From: Flavobacterium psychrophilum
GTDB lineage: Bacteria; Bacteroidota; Bacteroidia; Flavobacteriales; Flavobacteriaceae
NCBI GenBank assembly: GCA_945874225.1
Contig: CAMCFT010000003.1
Coordinates: forward strand, 1 to 64,000
Reading direction: 5' to 3'
DNA length: 64,000 bases
Each line of letters begins with the position of its first letter. Positions within the stretch are counted from its first letter, which is position 1. Below the pieces are notes generated by a model. The model was not told the origin of the DNA and ran no database searches. It was given only the letters and a program-made list of their open reading frames with translations. Below, piece after piece: positions 41,043 to 50,464 of the stretch. The position numbers were made by a program, and so were the translations under genes.

Positions 41043-43751
41043 ATGAAAAAGACCATTTTATCATTCCTATTAACGGTTATGTTGGTAAGTTCAAGTTTTG
41101 CACAACTACCAAAATTTGTTACATCAGTCGAAGGCATTAAAGAATATAATTTGCCAAACGGGCTTAAAATTCTTTTAATTCCAGATGCAGCGCAGTCTAA
41201 TGTTGTTGTAAATATTGTATATAATGTGGGTTCAAGAAATGAAGGTTATGGAGAAACCGGAATGGCACATTTATTAGAACATATGTTGTTCAAACGTTCC
41301 TCTAAGTATAGTGAAATAAAAAAAGCAATTGCAGATAAGGGAGCTGAGGCAAATGGAACGACTTGGTATGATAGAACTAATTATTATGAAATTCTTCCTG
41401 CAACTGATGAAAACTTGAGTTGGGCTTTAGAAATGGAAGCGGACAGAATGGTTACTTCGGCTATTTTGCAATCTGATTTAGATACAGAGTTTTCTGTTGT
41501 TCGAAATGAGTTCGAAATAAATGAAAATTCTCCTTCAAATATTCTGCAGGAAAGAATAATTTCCTCGGCATATTTATGGCACAATTATGGAAATTCAACT
41601 ATTGGAAGCAAAGAAGATATCGAAAGAGTAAAAGCAACTTCTCTTAAAAATTTCTATAAAAAATATTATCAACCCAATAATGCAACATTAATCGTAGGTG
41701 GAAAATTTGATGAAAAGAAAACTTTGGATTTAATTTCGAAATACTTTGCGATTATTCCAAAATCAAAACAAATTATTGAACAAACCTATACGGTAGAACC
41801 AGCACAAGACGGAGAGCGTTTTGTTGAATTAAAAAGAAATGGAGATATGCAGTATATAGGAATGGCTTATCATACTCCTAGTTTTTCGGATACAGAATTT
41901 GCCGCTAACAATGCCTTGATTTCAATTCTTACTAACAATCCTTCCGGTGCCTTGTATAAAGCATTGATTGAAACAAAACTTGCAACCGGTGTTTATGGTT
42001 ACACCCAGACTTTGAGAGACCCGGGCTTTAGTTATTTTGCGTGTGAAATTCCAAAAGATAAAGATGTTTCAACGGCACAAAATGTGTTTCTTCAGACTAT
42101 GAATGAGGTCCCAAAAATGACTTTTACCGAGGATGATTTGAAAAGAGCAAAAAACGAATTGTTAAAACAATTTGAAAACACCTATAATAAAACAATCAAT
42201 TTAACCATTGCATTGACAGAAAACATTGGTGCGGGTGACTGGCGTTTGTTCTTTATGGATAGAGATAATGTTGAAAAATTGACGGTTGCAGACATTCAAA
42301 ATGCGGCCAAAAAATATTATTTGCAAAGCAATAGAACTTGGGGAAGGTTTGTGCCTGAGAATAATGCAGAACGTGTAAAAGTAAGCGACACTCCTGATAT
42401 TGCAGTTTTGACAAACGGTTATAAAGGGAAAGCTTTAGAAGCAAATATGGCCACTTTTGAAACTTCGGTTTCCAATATTTTAAAAACAACTGAAACAGGA
42501 AAATTAGCTTCTGGAGGGCAATATGCAATGCTGGAAAAACCATCAAAAGGAGATAAAATAGAAGCCAGATTTTTATTGCGAATGGGCGACGAAAAATCAT
42601 TGGAAGGCAAGAATTTAATTGCGGATTTAACAGCTAAAATGCTTAAATTAGGAACTAAAACTAGAAGTAAAAAAGATATTAACGATCAATTAGATGAATA
42701 TAAAACCAGTATTAATGTCCAAGGCAATGTTGATGGATTGTATGTTGGTGTAAGTACTGATAAAAATAATTTAAACAATGCTTTGATACTTCTTAAAGAC
42801 ATTTTGAGGAATCCAATTTTCGATGCCTCCGAATTTGAAAAATTAAAATTGGAAACAAAAAGCGGATTGGAAGCAAATAAAAGCGAACCTCAGGCATTAG
42901 TAAGCGAGGCAATCGAAAAGCAAACTGCTTTATATCCAAAATCACACCCCTATTATTCACAAACTACCGATGAAAAATTAGCTGAATTAAGTACAATTAC
43001 TTTGGATGATTTAAAAAAATATTATGATGATTTTTACAACGGCAGCAATAGTAAAATTGCCTTTGTGGGAGGGTTAGATAAGAAAATCATCAAAACTTTT
43101 TTATCCGAAACACTTGATAATTGGAGCGCTAAATTTAATTACACAAGGATTCCTACACAATATTTTGAAATTAATGCCTACAATAATACTATCCAGGTTA
43201 ACGATAAAACCAATGCTATTGTTTTAGGAAAAATCAACTTGAATATTGGTATGAATGAACCAGATTTTCCGGCAGTTGAAATGGCAAATGAAATGCTTGG
43301 TGGTGGTTTTCTTTCTTCCAGAATACCACAGAGGTTGCGTGAAGCTGAGGGATTGAGTTATGGTGCGGGTTCTTTTATTTCAGGTAATGGAATTGATAAA
43401 ACTGGGGATTGGGGAGTTTATGCTTTCTTTAATCCTTCATTTAAAGACAAACTGGACAATGCTTTGAAAGAAGAAATTCAAAAAGCGTCGGATAAAGGTT
43501 TCTCAAAAGAGGATTTCGATGCTGCAGTAAAATCTTGGTTACAACAACGTCAAACAACCCTTGGAACAGATGAGTTTTTAGCCCGACAACTTAGAGAATA
43601 TTTAGATCAGAATAAAACTTTTAAAAACTTCTCTGATTATGAAGACAAAGTAAAAGCTTTGGATGTAGCTAAAGTAAATGCAGCTATGAAAAAGTATTTT
43701 GACTTGCAAAAATTCATCTTGATTTACGCGGGAGATTTTACTAAAAAATAA
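41043..43751 (+). CDS. M16 family zinc metallopeptidase
   Basis: A 902-residue exported protease of the insulinase/pitrilysin superfamily, with a signal peptide ending SSSFAQ (residue ~21). The inverted zinc motif HLLEH is at 76-80 and the third ligand Glu156 is 76 residues on, the canonical HxxEH-x75-E spacing, so the N-terminal half is active. The C-terminal half repeats the fold without a zinc motif (residues ~500-900, with GGGFLSSRIPQRLREAEGLS as the substrate-binding R/Y element). It probably degrades peptides in the periplasm. Monocistronic, with its own terminator. Confidence 0.93.
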   Translation: MKKTILSFLLTVMLVSSSFAQLPKFVTSVEGIKEYNLPNGLKILLIPDAAQSNVVVNIVYNVGSRNEGYGETGMAHLLEHMLFKRSSKYSEIKKAIADKGAEANGTTWYDRTNYYEILPATDENLSWALEMEADRMVTSAILQSDLDTEFSVVRNEFEINENSPSNILQERIISSAYLWHNYGNSTIGSKEDIERVKATSLKNFYKKYYQPNNATLIVGGKFDEKKTLDLISKYFAIIPKSKQIIEQTYTVEPAQDGERFVELKRNGDMQYIGMAYHTPSFSDTEFAANNALISILTNNPSGALYKALIETKLATGVYGYTQTLRDPGFSYFACEIPKDKDVSTAQNVFLQTMNEVPKMTFTEDDLKRAKNELLKQFENTYNKTINLTIALTENIGAGDWRLFFMDRDNVEKLTVADIQNAAKKYYLQSNRTWGRFVPENNAERVKVSDTPDIAVLTNGYKGKALEANMATFETSVSNILKTTETGKLASGGQYAMLEKPSKGDKIEARFLLRMGDEKSLEGKNLIADLTAKMLKLGTKTRSKKDINDQLDEYKTSINVQGNVDGLYVGVSTDKNNLNNALILLKDILRNPIFDASEFEKLKLETKSGLEANKSEPQALVSEAIEKQTALYPKSHPYYSQTTDEKLAELSTITLDDLKKYYDDFYNGSNSKIAFVGGLDKKIIKTFLSETLDNWSAKFNYTRIPTQYFEINAYNNTIQVNDKTNAIVLGKINLNIGMNEPDFPAVEMANEMLGGGFLSSRIPQRLREAEGLSYGAGSFISGNGIDKTGDWGVYAFFNPSFKDKLDNALKEEIQKASDKGFSKEDFDAAVKSWLQQRQTTLGTDEFLARQLREYLDQNKTFKNFSDYEDKVKALDVAKVNAAMKKYFDLQKFILIYAGDFTKK

Positions 43752-43764
43752 GATTTTATAATTT

Positions 43765-43805
43765 AAAAAAATAAGGCTGTTTGAAAGAACAGCTTTATTT
43801 TTTTT
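43765..43805 (+). terminator. Terminator after the M16 peptidase
   Basis: AAAAAATAAGGCTGTT pairs with AACAGCTTTATTTTTT across a short loop, with a following T-run. It could also stop antisense transcription from the convergent GH13 gene. Confidence 0.8.
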
Positions 43806-43828
43806 GTAAAAATTTAAAAAGCGAATAC

Positions 43829-45478
43829 TTATAATTTTTCCAATAATACAATATCAAACTCACTGTCAATACTAACTTTTCCATTCAAGACAACGGTTTC
43901 TTTTCCAGAATAAACATCTCGCAATTTTGTTCCATCTTTGAAAATGGTTCCAACCGAAATTTCTTTTGGTCCTTTGAGCAAATCCAATCCAACAACTACA
44001 TTGTCTATGAAATTATCTTTAGTAAAAGTTCTGCTAAAAACGTAAGGACTTGCCGAAATTTCTTGATGAATTCCAGCTCCAATTGATATATGATTTTTTC
44101 TGAAATTACCCAGTTTCTGCCAATGCAAAAGCACTTTTTGAGTTTCGGGATTGGTTTTGACATCATCCCAATTCATCATCGAACGCAAGGTGGCATCGCC
44201 TGTGGTTTCAGCAATGTCCAGAGAGCGAGCACTTTCGTCTCCATAATAAACTTGCGAAATTCCTGGAGCTAGTAATAATTTTGTACCGCTTTCGAATGTT
44301 TTTTCTCGTTTCTTGTCATAAGGATAACTGTCATCGTGCGAAGAAACATAGTTCATCACCGTATTCCCTTTTAAATCAGTATTCAAAATACTTGAATATT
44401 TAGAAAACAAAGGTTCGTAATCCATTTTGGCTTCGTTTCTAAAATCAAAATTGATTAAACCGGTAAAGCCATTTTCAAAATAGTTGACTTTTTTATCTCC
44501 AAAATCAAATAACTTCTTTGCTCCAATATTGTAACCATACACTTCTCCAACTGTAAAAAACGCATTGTTGTCTAATACTTTTTTTGGATTATTTTTTTTG
44601 AAATCGGCAAAGGCTCCATCACATACTTTTTTGAAATCTGCCCAAACATCTTCATAAGTGTGCTTTGCAGTATCTACGCGATAGCCATCAATTCCATAAT
44701 CGGTGATGTAATCGGACAGCCATTTCATAATATAATATTTGGGCGCGCGAGGATACCCGGTTTTGGCAAAAAAGGCGTCTAGTTCAGTTACTTCTTGTTC
44801 GTAACGACCTTCTTTTTTCCATTTTTCGATTAGGAAAGGCGGCAGAGCTACAGCTTCATTGCTTTCGGTTTTTACATCTGGAAGATTTTCAACCAACGTG
44901 CAATTAATATAAGTGTCATAGGATTTGTAAGTGCATTTTGGTGAAGTTCGAGCCCATTCATTTGGATATGCAGGATCTTCAGCAGTAACGGGTCCGGTGT
45001 GATTAATTACAGCGTCCAATAAAATGCGAATTCCTTTTGCGTGTGCTTTTTGAACCAATTCAGCCAAGTCCTTTTTAGTTCCAAAACTTGGATCTAATGC
45101 CGACCAATCTCTTGCCCAATAGCCGTGAAAACCATACGTAAAGCCGGTTCCTTCATCGACTCCATCGTGAATTTGTTCCACAACCGGTGTCATCCAAATG
45201 GCAGTTATTCCCAGTTTTTCAAAGTAACCTTCATCTAGTTTTTGGATGACTCCTCGAATATCGCCACCTTCAAAACCTCGCAATGTAGCCGTTGGTTTAT
45301 TTCTGTTAAAAGTATTGTCGTTAGTTTGGTTTCCGTTGTTGAATCGGTCAATTAAAAGAAAATACACATTGGCACTTTCCCAAACGAAAGGAGTTGTTGA
45401 TGTTGTTTTCGATGTTTTGGTTGAGGAACAACTTAAGAACAGTATTGAAACAGTTAAAAGTAAGATTGATTTTTTCAT
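43829..45478 (-). CDS. GH13 alpha-amylase, lipoprotein
   Basis: A 549-residue secreted starch-degrading lipoprotein (LLTVSILFLSCSS, Cys at ~17). The GH13 barrel is complete: LLDAVINHTGP (region I), DGYRVDTAKHT with nucleophile Asp269, VGEVYGY with acid/base Glu312, and SSHDDSY with the third Asp382. A C-terminal beta-sandwich follows. As a surface lipoprotein in a sus-type locus it could fill the role of SusG, cutting starch outside the cell, although SusG-specific binding modules are not evident. Last gene of the minus-strand run. Confidence 0.9.
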   Translation of the reverse strand: MKKSILLLTVSILFLSCSSTKTSKTTSTTPFVWESANVYFLLIDRFNNGNQTNDNTFNRNKPTATLRGFEGGDIRGVIQKLDEGYFEKLGITAIWMTPVVEQIHDGVDEGTGFTYGFHGYWARDWSALDPSFGTKKDLAELVQKAHAKGIRILLDAVINHTGPVTAEDPAYPNEWARTSPKCTYKSYDTYINCTLVENLPDVKTESNEAVALPPFLIEKWKKEGRYEQEVTELDAFFAKTGYPRAPKYYIMKWLSDYITDYGIDGYRVDTAKHTYEDVWADFKKVCDGAFADFKKNNPKKVLDNNAFFTVGEVYGYNIGAKKLFDFGDKKVNYFENGFTGLINFDFRNEAKMDYEPLFSKYSSILNTDLKGNTVMNYVSSHDDSYPYDKKREKTFESGTKLLLAPGISQVYYGDESARSLDIAETTGDATLRSMMNWDDVKTNPETQKVLLHWQKLGNFRKNHISIGAGIHQEISASPYVFSRTFTKDNFIDNVVVGLDLLKGPKEISVGTIFKDGTKLRDVYSGKETVVLNGKVSIDSEFDIVLLEKL

Positions 45479-45492
45479 TTGTCTTTTTTTTG

Positions 45493-45552
45493 AACCATTA
45501 AGAGATTAAGGTTCATTAAGTAAATCTTAATTTCCTTAATCTCTTAATGGTT
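45493..45552. repeat. AACCATTAAG palindrome (GH13/GH31 junction)
   Basis: Perfect 18-bp arms, AACCATTAAGAGATTAAG (45493-45510) and its complement at 45535-45552, with a further GTTCATTAAG/CTTAATTTC pair inside. Confidence 0.85.
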
Positions 45553-45562
45553 TTGATTTTTA

Positions 45563-47968
45563 TTATAATTGAATTTTGATTTCAACTTCCGTTCTTTTTT
45601 TCCAGGAAACTGGAATTTCTATTGAAGTGGTATTTGTTTTAAATTTCACTGTTTTACCATTAACCGTAATGGCTGTTGCTTTTATGTTATGAATAATCAG
45701 ATTTACATTTTTATCTATAGATTGAAAGGTTTTTCCAATTTCTGAATCCAATTTGACAACTACTGTTTTGCCATTGGCACTGCCTTTGAAATTCAATATT
45801 TCAAATTCTCCTTTTTCGAAAGCGTTTGCAGTTAAACCATCATCATTGTATAATTTTCCTGAACTTTGAGTGGTTTTCGCATCAAAATAATAATGCAAAT
45901 CGAAGTCAGCCAATGAATATTTGGAAGTGTTTTGGATTGTTTTTATCATTGGAATAAAAGCGCCACCACGTACATAAACAGGAATGTGATCTTCAACAAC
46001 GGCAATTGTAGAAGTCGTTCCCGCCAATTGTTTTTTATCAGAATAAAAATCAAACCAATTATTTTTTTTTGGAAAATAAACAGAGGTTGAAGTTATACCA
46101 GCCTTGGTTATTGGAGTAACCAAAAAGTCATTTCCCCAAAGATAGGTTTCGCAAACGGTCAATAATTTTTCATTGTTGGGTTCTTCAAAAAACATAGGTC
46201 TCATTAGTGGAGTTCCCTTTTGGTTGTTTTCGAAAGCCAAAGTATAGTTGTAAGGTAAAAGTTGGTAACGCAATTCCACTTGCTTTTTTGCTTTTGCTTT
46301 GGTTACAATATCTTTATACACAGGTTCTGCTGCAACATCTTCGTGTGCGTGCGGACGGAAAACAGGTTGGAAAACGCCATACTGTAACCACCGAATATAC
46401 AATTCATTGTCAAAATAATCACCGGCAAAACCACCTAAATCCGAGTGCATATAGGCCATTCCCTGCATACCCATTTGCAAGGCAATTTCAGTCTGTGGTT
46501 GTAATCCACCCCAACTTCTGCTCACATCTCCAGACCACGGTATCATCCCAAAACGCTGTGAACCAGAATATCCGGCGCGCATCAGGATAAACGGACGCTG
46601 ATTTGCAAAGTCTTTTTTGTAACCATCGGCAATTAATTTTGCCCAATTGTGTCCGTAAACATTATGAATTTCATCGGCTTTACCGCCAGCAGTTATGGCT
46701 TCTGACGGAAACACTTCGGGTTCTCCCAAATCGCCCCAAAGACCTCCAACGCCCTGATTAATCAGGTTTTTATAAATATTCCAAAACCAGGCTGCACCGT
46801 CGGGTTTGAAAATGTCGATGATTCCGGTGTTTCCAAAATAAAAATCATAGGTAAAAGGATTTCCGGCTTTATCCGTTGCCAAGATTTTTTTATCAACCGC
46901 TTCTTGCCATTTGCTGGAAGTGGTGAGTACAAAAGGTTCTGTTATTAGAACGGTTTTAACTCCTTTTGCATTCAAATCGGCAATCATTTTATCTGGATTT
47001 GGAAAGGTTTCTTTTTCCCAATCCAAGTTGCCCATCGTTCCTTTCATGTCTTTGCCAAACCAGTACAAGTCGAGAATAATCGCATCGACAGGGATTTTGT
47101 CGTCTTCGAATTTCTTGATAGTTTTCTCTACTTCTTCCTGAGAATGATAACCAAAACGAGAGGAAAAATTACCCAAAGTCCATCGCGCTGGCAAAGGTTG
47201 TTTTCCAGTTAAATCAGTATAATTCGAAATCAAATCAGTCCAAGAATCACCTACAATTACTTGGTATGTTTTTCGTCCAGAAATGGTTTCGTAAGCCAAA
47301 GTATTGTCTTTTTTACTGTCTAAATCTAAATATCCAATAGCAGGATTGTCAAAATGAACGGCATATATTTTTGACGACATTACTACAGGAATACAGAAAT
47401 TCATCAACTTGGAATAGGTTTCGTAGCCATAGTCTGCTCTGTTGTATAAAGCTAATTTGTTGCCACGACGGTTCATTCCCAAGGCACGAGCGCCACCTCC
47501 GTAAAGCATTTCGTCTTGTGAAATACTAAATTCTAAAACTTCGGTTGAATCTGATTTTATGTTGCCTTTGACATTTTCTAAAGGAATATGTTTTTGTTTG
47601 AAATATCCGTTTTTTTCGGAAAGGATAAGCTTGCCATTGTGGAAATATTTTATTTGAAAAGGAGCTTTTTGGATAACAATATTTAATTTTTTTGAACCAA
47701 ATGTTATTTGGTTTTCTTGAAAGTCAAAAATTGAATCGGATTTTTTCGGGTTTAATATTACTGCATCTGATTTTGGGTTTAAAGTTTGATTTTGAGGAAC
47801 AAATGTTGTTTCAATAATGTTGTCACTATAGAGCTTGAAATAATAATGACCATCTGAAACATTAACAATAAAATATTTATTAGTAAACTCAAATGAATCA
47901 AATTTTCTGTTTACATTTTGAGCAAAAGAAAGCGAACTTATAAATAGTAAGAAAAGTATTTTTTTCAT
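45563..47968 (-). CDS. GH31 alpha-glucosidase
   Basis: An exported 801-residue GH31 enzyme that releases glucose from maltodextrin ends. Signal peptide KKILFLLFISSLSFAQ follows the ATG at 47968; an upstream in-frame Met (47998) lies in the repeat region and would spoil the signal. The barrel contains DAIILDLYWFGKD, the nucleophile region GGLWGDLGEPEVF and the acid/base region IPWSGDVSRSWGGL, followed by a beta-sandwich and DUF5110-like end. It probably works in the periplasm after SusA-like cleavage. The exact linkage preference cannot be read. Confidence 0.9.
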   Translation of the reverse strand: MKKILFLLFISSLSFAQNVNRKFDSFEFTNKYFIVNVSDGHYYFKLYSDNIIETTFVPQNQTLNPKSDAVILNPKKSDSIFDFQENQITFGSKKLNIVIQKAPFQIKYFHNGKLILSEKNGYFKQKHIPLENVKGNIKSDSTEVLEFSISQDEMLYGGGARALGMNRRGNKLALYNRADYGYETYSKLMNFCIPVVMSSKIYAVHFDNPAIGYLDLDSKKDNTLAYETISGRKTYQVIVGDSWTDLISNYTDLTGKQPLPARWTLGNFSSRFGYHSQEEVEKTIKKFEDDKIPVDAIILDLYWFGKDMKGTMGNLDWEKETFPNPDKMIADLNAKGVKTVLITEPFVLTTSSKWQEAVDKKILATDKAGNPFTYDFYFGNTGIIDIFKPDGAAWFWNIYKNLINQGVGGLWGDLGEPEVFPSEAITAGGKADEIHNVYGHNWAKLIADGYKKDFANQRPFILMRAGYSGSQRFGMIPWSGDVSRSWGGLQPQTEIALQMGMQGMAYMHSDLGGFAGDYFDNELYIRWLQYGVFQPVFRPHAHEDVAAEPVYKDIVTKAKAKKQVELRYQLLPYNYTLAFENNQKGTPLMRPMFFEEPNNEKLLTVCETYLWGNDFLVTPITKAGITSTSVYFPKKNNWFDFYSDKKQLAGTTSTIAVVEDHIPVYVRGGAFIPMIKTIQNTSKYSLADFDLHYYFDAKTTQSSGKLYNDDGLTANAFEKGEFEILNFKGSANGKTVVVKLDSEIGKTFQSIDKNVNLIIHNIKATAITVNGKTVKFKTNTTSIEIPVSWKKRTEVEIKIQL

Positions 47969-47984
47969 AGTTGTTTTTTTTTCG

Positions 47985-48047
47985 ACCATGTAAGGCATTT
48001 AAGTCCATTTAAGTTTTGCTTATGTTACCTTAAATGCCTTATATGTT
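47985..48047. repeat. Variant palindrome (GH31/SusA-like junction)
   Basis: TAAGGCATTTAAG (47991-48003) pairs with CTTAAATGCCTTA (48029-48041). The ACCAT...TAAG words show it is a diverged member of the AACCATTAAG family. Confidence 0.7.
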
Positions 48048-48057
48048 TAATTTTTTT

Positions 48058-49890
48058 TTATTTTAATTCCAATATCAAAACCGATTTTGGTTCTAAAGTA
48101 ATTTCGTTGGTAACGTCGATATTTTGCTCTGTAATTACGTCTTTTCCGGTTTTATAATTTCCAATATTTTCTGCGAAACGGATAGTGTTTATGGCTTTGG
48201 TTTCGTTGCTGTTGTTGAACAGAACCATCACGCTTCCCGATGAATCATAACGAAAATATACATAAACATTATTCTCCGGAATATAATGCGTCATTTTTCC
48301 GAAGTGAAGTGCTGATTTATTTTTTCTCCAATTGAATAGCTTAGAAGTAAAATCAAAATACTGGTTTTGCATTTCGGTCCTTCCTTCTTTGGTAAACGCA
48401 TTGTTAGCATCACCTTCCCATCCGCCAGGAAAATCTTGACGAATATCGGCATCGCCTTTGTCTTTATTTCCTACCATCCCTATCTCAGAGCCATAATAAG
48501 TTTGTGGAATTCCTCGAACGGTGGCTAAAAGGGCCATCGCCATTTTGTATTTTCGGATGTCGTTGTTGTAAACGTGATTTAAGCGTTGGGTGTCGTGATT
48601 TTCAGCAAAAATCAGCAAGTTATTAACGTTTGGATACAGAAAATCATTGGCGAAATTATCATAGATTTTCACCATTCCCTTGTCCCAACTTCCGTCATCT
48701 TCGTTAAAAACACTTCCCAAAGCACCCAGTAATGTAAAATCCATCACGCTGGGTAAGTAGGAATTGTAATTTTGAATAGCGGCAATTTTACTGTCTTTTT
48801 GCCAATAAGCAATTTGCGCCTGATTTTGCATCCAAACTTCTCCTACGATGTTAAAATTCGGATACTCATTGGTTATGGCTTTTGTCCATTTTGCAATTCC
48901 CTCAGGATCCGAATAGTTGTAAGTATCTACTCTGAAGCCATCTAAATCAGCATATTCAATCCACCAAATCGCATTTTGAATAAGATAATTCAGCATCAAA
49001 GGATTGGACTGGTTTAAATCTGGCATCGTTGGAGCAAACCATCCATCCATACAGATTTTGGTGTCTATTTTTGAAGCGTTTATGTCGTTTATGGTGGTTC
49101 TTTTGTGATTGGTTTGGGTAAAGTTTTCAAATTGATGAATCCAATCTTGCGTGGGTAAATCTTTCATCATCCAATGTGCCGAACCCCAATGATTCGTAAC
49201 ATAATCCATTACTAATTTCATTTTTCTTTTGTGCAATTCCAAAGCTAATCGGGCATAATCTTCATTGGTTCCATAACGAGGATCAATTTTGTAAACGTCA
49301 GATTGTGCGTAAGTATGATAGGAATATTTTTCTTCATTATCCTCGCAAAGTGGTGTGTTCCAAACTGCCGTAACACCCAATTCTTGTAAATAATCCAGGT
49401 GGTTGATGATACCTTCAAGGTCACCGCCGTGTCTTCCTCCCGGCAAACTGCGGTTATATTTTTCAAATGTTAAGTCATTGGAATCATTATTCTTTTTGCC
49501 ATTCGCAAAACGGTCAGGCATTATCAAATACATCATGTCCGAGGCATCGTAACTTTTGCGTTCTGCTGAGTTATCTCTTCTTTGTTTTAGGGAATAATTT
49601 TGGGTAAATGCTTTTTTATTGCTGTCTTTAAAAGTGAAAACACATTCTGATGCCTTAACATTTTTTGTGTCAATGGTAACAAAAAGATAATTGGGATTTT
49701 CGGTTCTTTTTACGTTTGTAATTTTAATCAAATTTGAAACGGAAACCTGAAATTGCGCTATGTTTTTTCCGTAAAACATAATTTGCAATTCGGGATTGTG
49801 CATTCCGGCGTACCAAAATGGAGGTTCTATTCTTTCGATTTGTGCAAACATTGTTGTGGAAATTAGAAGCAATAAAAATAGTTTTTTCAT
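48058..49890 (-). CDS. SusA-like neopullulanase / cyclomaltodextrinase (GH13)
   Basis: A 610-residue periplasmic GH13 enzyme. The signal peptide (LFLLLLISTTMFAQ) is followed by a cyclomaltodextrinase N-terminal domain (IERIEPPFWYAGMHNPELQI onward), the barrel with nucleophile Asp322 (DGFRVDTYNY), acid/base Glu351 (VGEVWM) and the third Asp in ENHDTQR, and a C-terminal sandwich. Architecture and context match Bacteroides SusA, which splits imported malto-oligosaccharides. No lipobox, so it is periplasmic rather than surface-tethered. Confidence 0.92.
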   Translation of the reverse strand: MKKLFLLLLISTTMFAQIERIEPPFWYAGMHNPELQIMFYGKNIAQFQVSVSNLIKITNVKRTENPNYLFVTIDTKNVKASECVFTFKDSNKKAFTQNYSLKQRRDNSAERKSYDASDMMYLIMPDRFANGKKNNDSNDLTFEKYNRSLPGGRHGGDLEGIINHLDYLQELGVTAVWNTPLCEDNEEKYSYHTYAQSDVYKIDPRYGTNEDYARLALELHKRKMKLVMDYVTNHWGSAHWMMKDLPTQDWIHQFENFTQTNHKRTTINDINASKIDTKICMDGWFAPTMPDLNQSNPLMLNYLIQNAIWWIEYADLDGFRVDTYNYSDPEGIAKWTKAITNEYPNFNIVGEVWMQNQAQIAYWQKDSKIAAIQNYNSYLPSVMDFTLLGALGSVFNEDDGSWDKGMVKIYDNFANDFLYPNVNNLLIFAENHDTQRLNHVYNNDIRKYKMAMALLATVRGIPQTYYGSEIGMVGNKDKGDADIRQDFPGGWEGDANNAFTKEGRTEMQNQYFDFTSKLFNWRKNKSALHFGKMTHYIPENNVYVYFRYDSSGSVMVLFNNSNETKAINTIRFAENIGNYKTGKDVITEQNIDVTNEITLEPKSVLILELK

Positions 49891-49942
49891 TTGGATTATT
49901 GTTAATTTTTTAAACCATTAAGAAATTAAGGTTCATTAAGTT

Positions 49943-50362
49943 TTATTCGTCCTTTAATCTTAAAAAATATTCATTTACAAATGGTTTTGTAGATTTTGTA
50001 ATATTTGTTGTATTGAAATTTATGAGCAGTCCTTGTGGTCTTTCTAGTAGCTTCATATAGGACAACAATTTTGCTTCGTGTATTGGATGAAAGCTTTCAA
50101 CGGTTTTTAATTCAACAATTACACAATCATTTACAAGAAGATCAATTCTTAAATCGGTTTCTGTTTCCAGATCATAATAATCGATTTTTACGGTAAGTTG
50201 TTGTTTTACATCATAACCGTTTCGCTCTAATTCATATTTTAGACATTCTTCATATATGCTTTCCAGTAGACCCGGACCTAATTTTTCATGAACTTTTATA
50301 GCAAAACCAATAATTTCATAAGACAATTGAGTTACTTCTTTCTTAGTTAATGCAATTGTCAT
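49943..50362 (-). CDS. GxxExxY family protein
   Basis: A 139-residue protein of the GxxExxY group, named for GPGLLESIYEECLKYEL (residues 28-44). RIDLLVNDCVIVELK (about 72-86) resembles the D-x(n)-ExK core of PD-(D/E)XK nucleases, so a nuclease-like fold is plausible. The function is unknown. It has no link to starch use and interrupts the glucan gene run between the SusA-like enzyme and the GH65 phosphorylase, with AACCATTAAG palindromes on both sides. Confidence 0.88.
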   Translation of the reverse strand: MTIALTKKEVTQLSYEIIGFAIKVHEKLGPGLLESIYEECLKYELERNGYDVKQQLTVKIDYYDLETETDLRIDLLVNDCVIVELKTVESFHPIHEAKLLSYMKLLERPQGLLINFNTTNITKSTKPFVNEYFLRLKDE

Positions 50363-50375
50363 AGTCTTATATTTT

Positions 50376-50435
50376 AACCATAAAGGTATTAAGAAAATTA
50401 AGGAAAACTTAATGAAACTTAATACCTTAATGGTT
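50376..50435. repeat. AACCATTAAG palindrome (GxxExxY/GH65 junction)
   Basis: AACCATAAAGGTATTAAG (50376-50393) and CTTAATACCTTAATGGTT (50418-50435), 17 of 18 positions paired. Confidence 0.8.
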
Positions 50436-50464
50436 TGAAATTATCTAAAATTAATCGTTTATTC

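Larger units (their letters stand above)
49913..50435. mobile_element. Palindrome-bounded unit carrying the GxxExxY gene
   Basis: The left arm (49913-49940) starts AACCATTAAGAAATTAAGGT and ends TCATTAAG. Its mirror at 50408-50435 ends ACCTTAATGGTT, with about 26 of 28 positions matching. The right side also contains a complete short palindrome (50376-50435). Compare 45493-45552, where the same arms close on a loop of a few bases; here the loop holds a gene. Confidence 0.5.
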
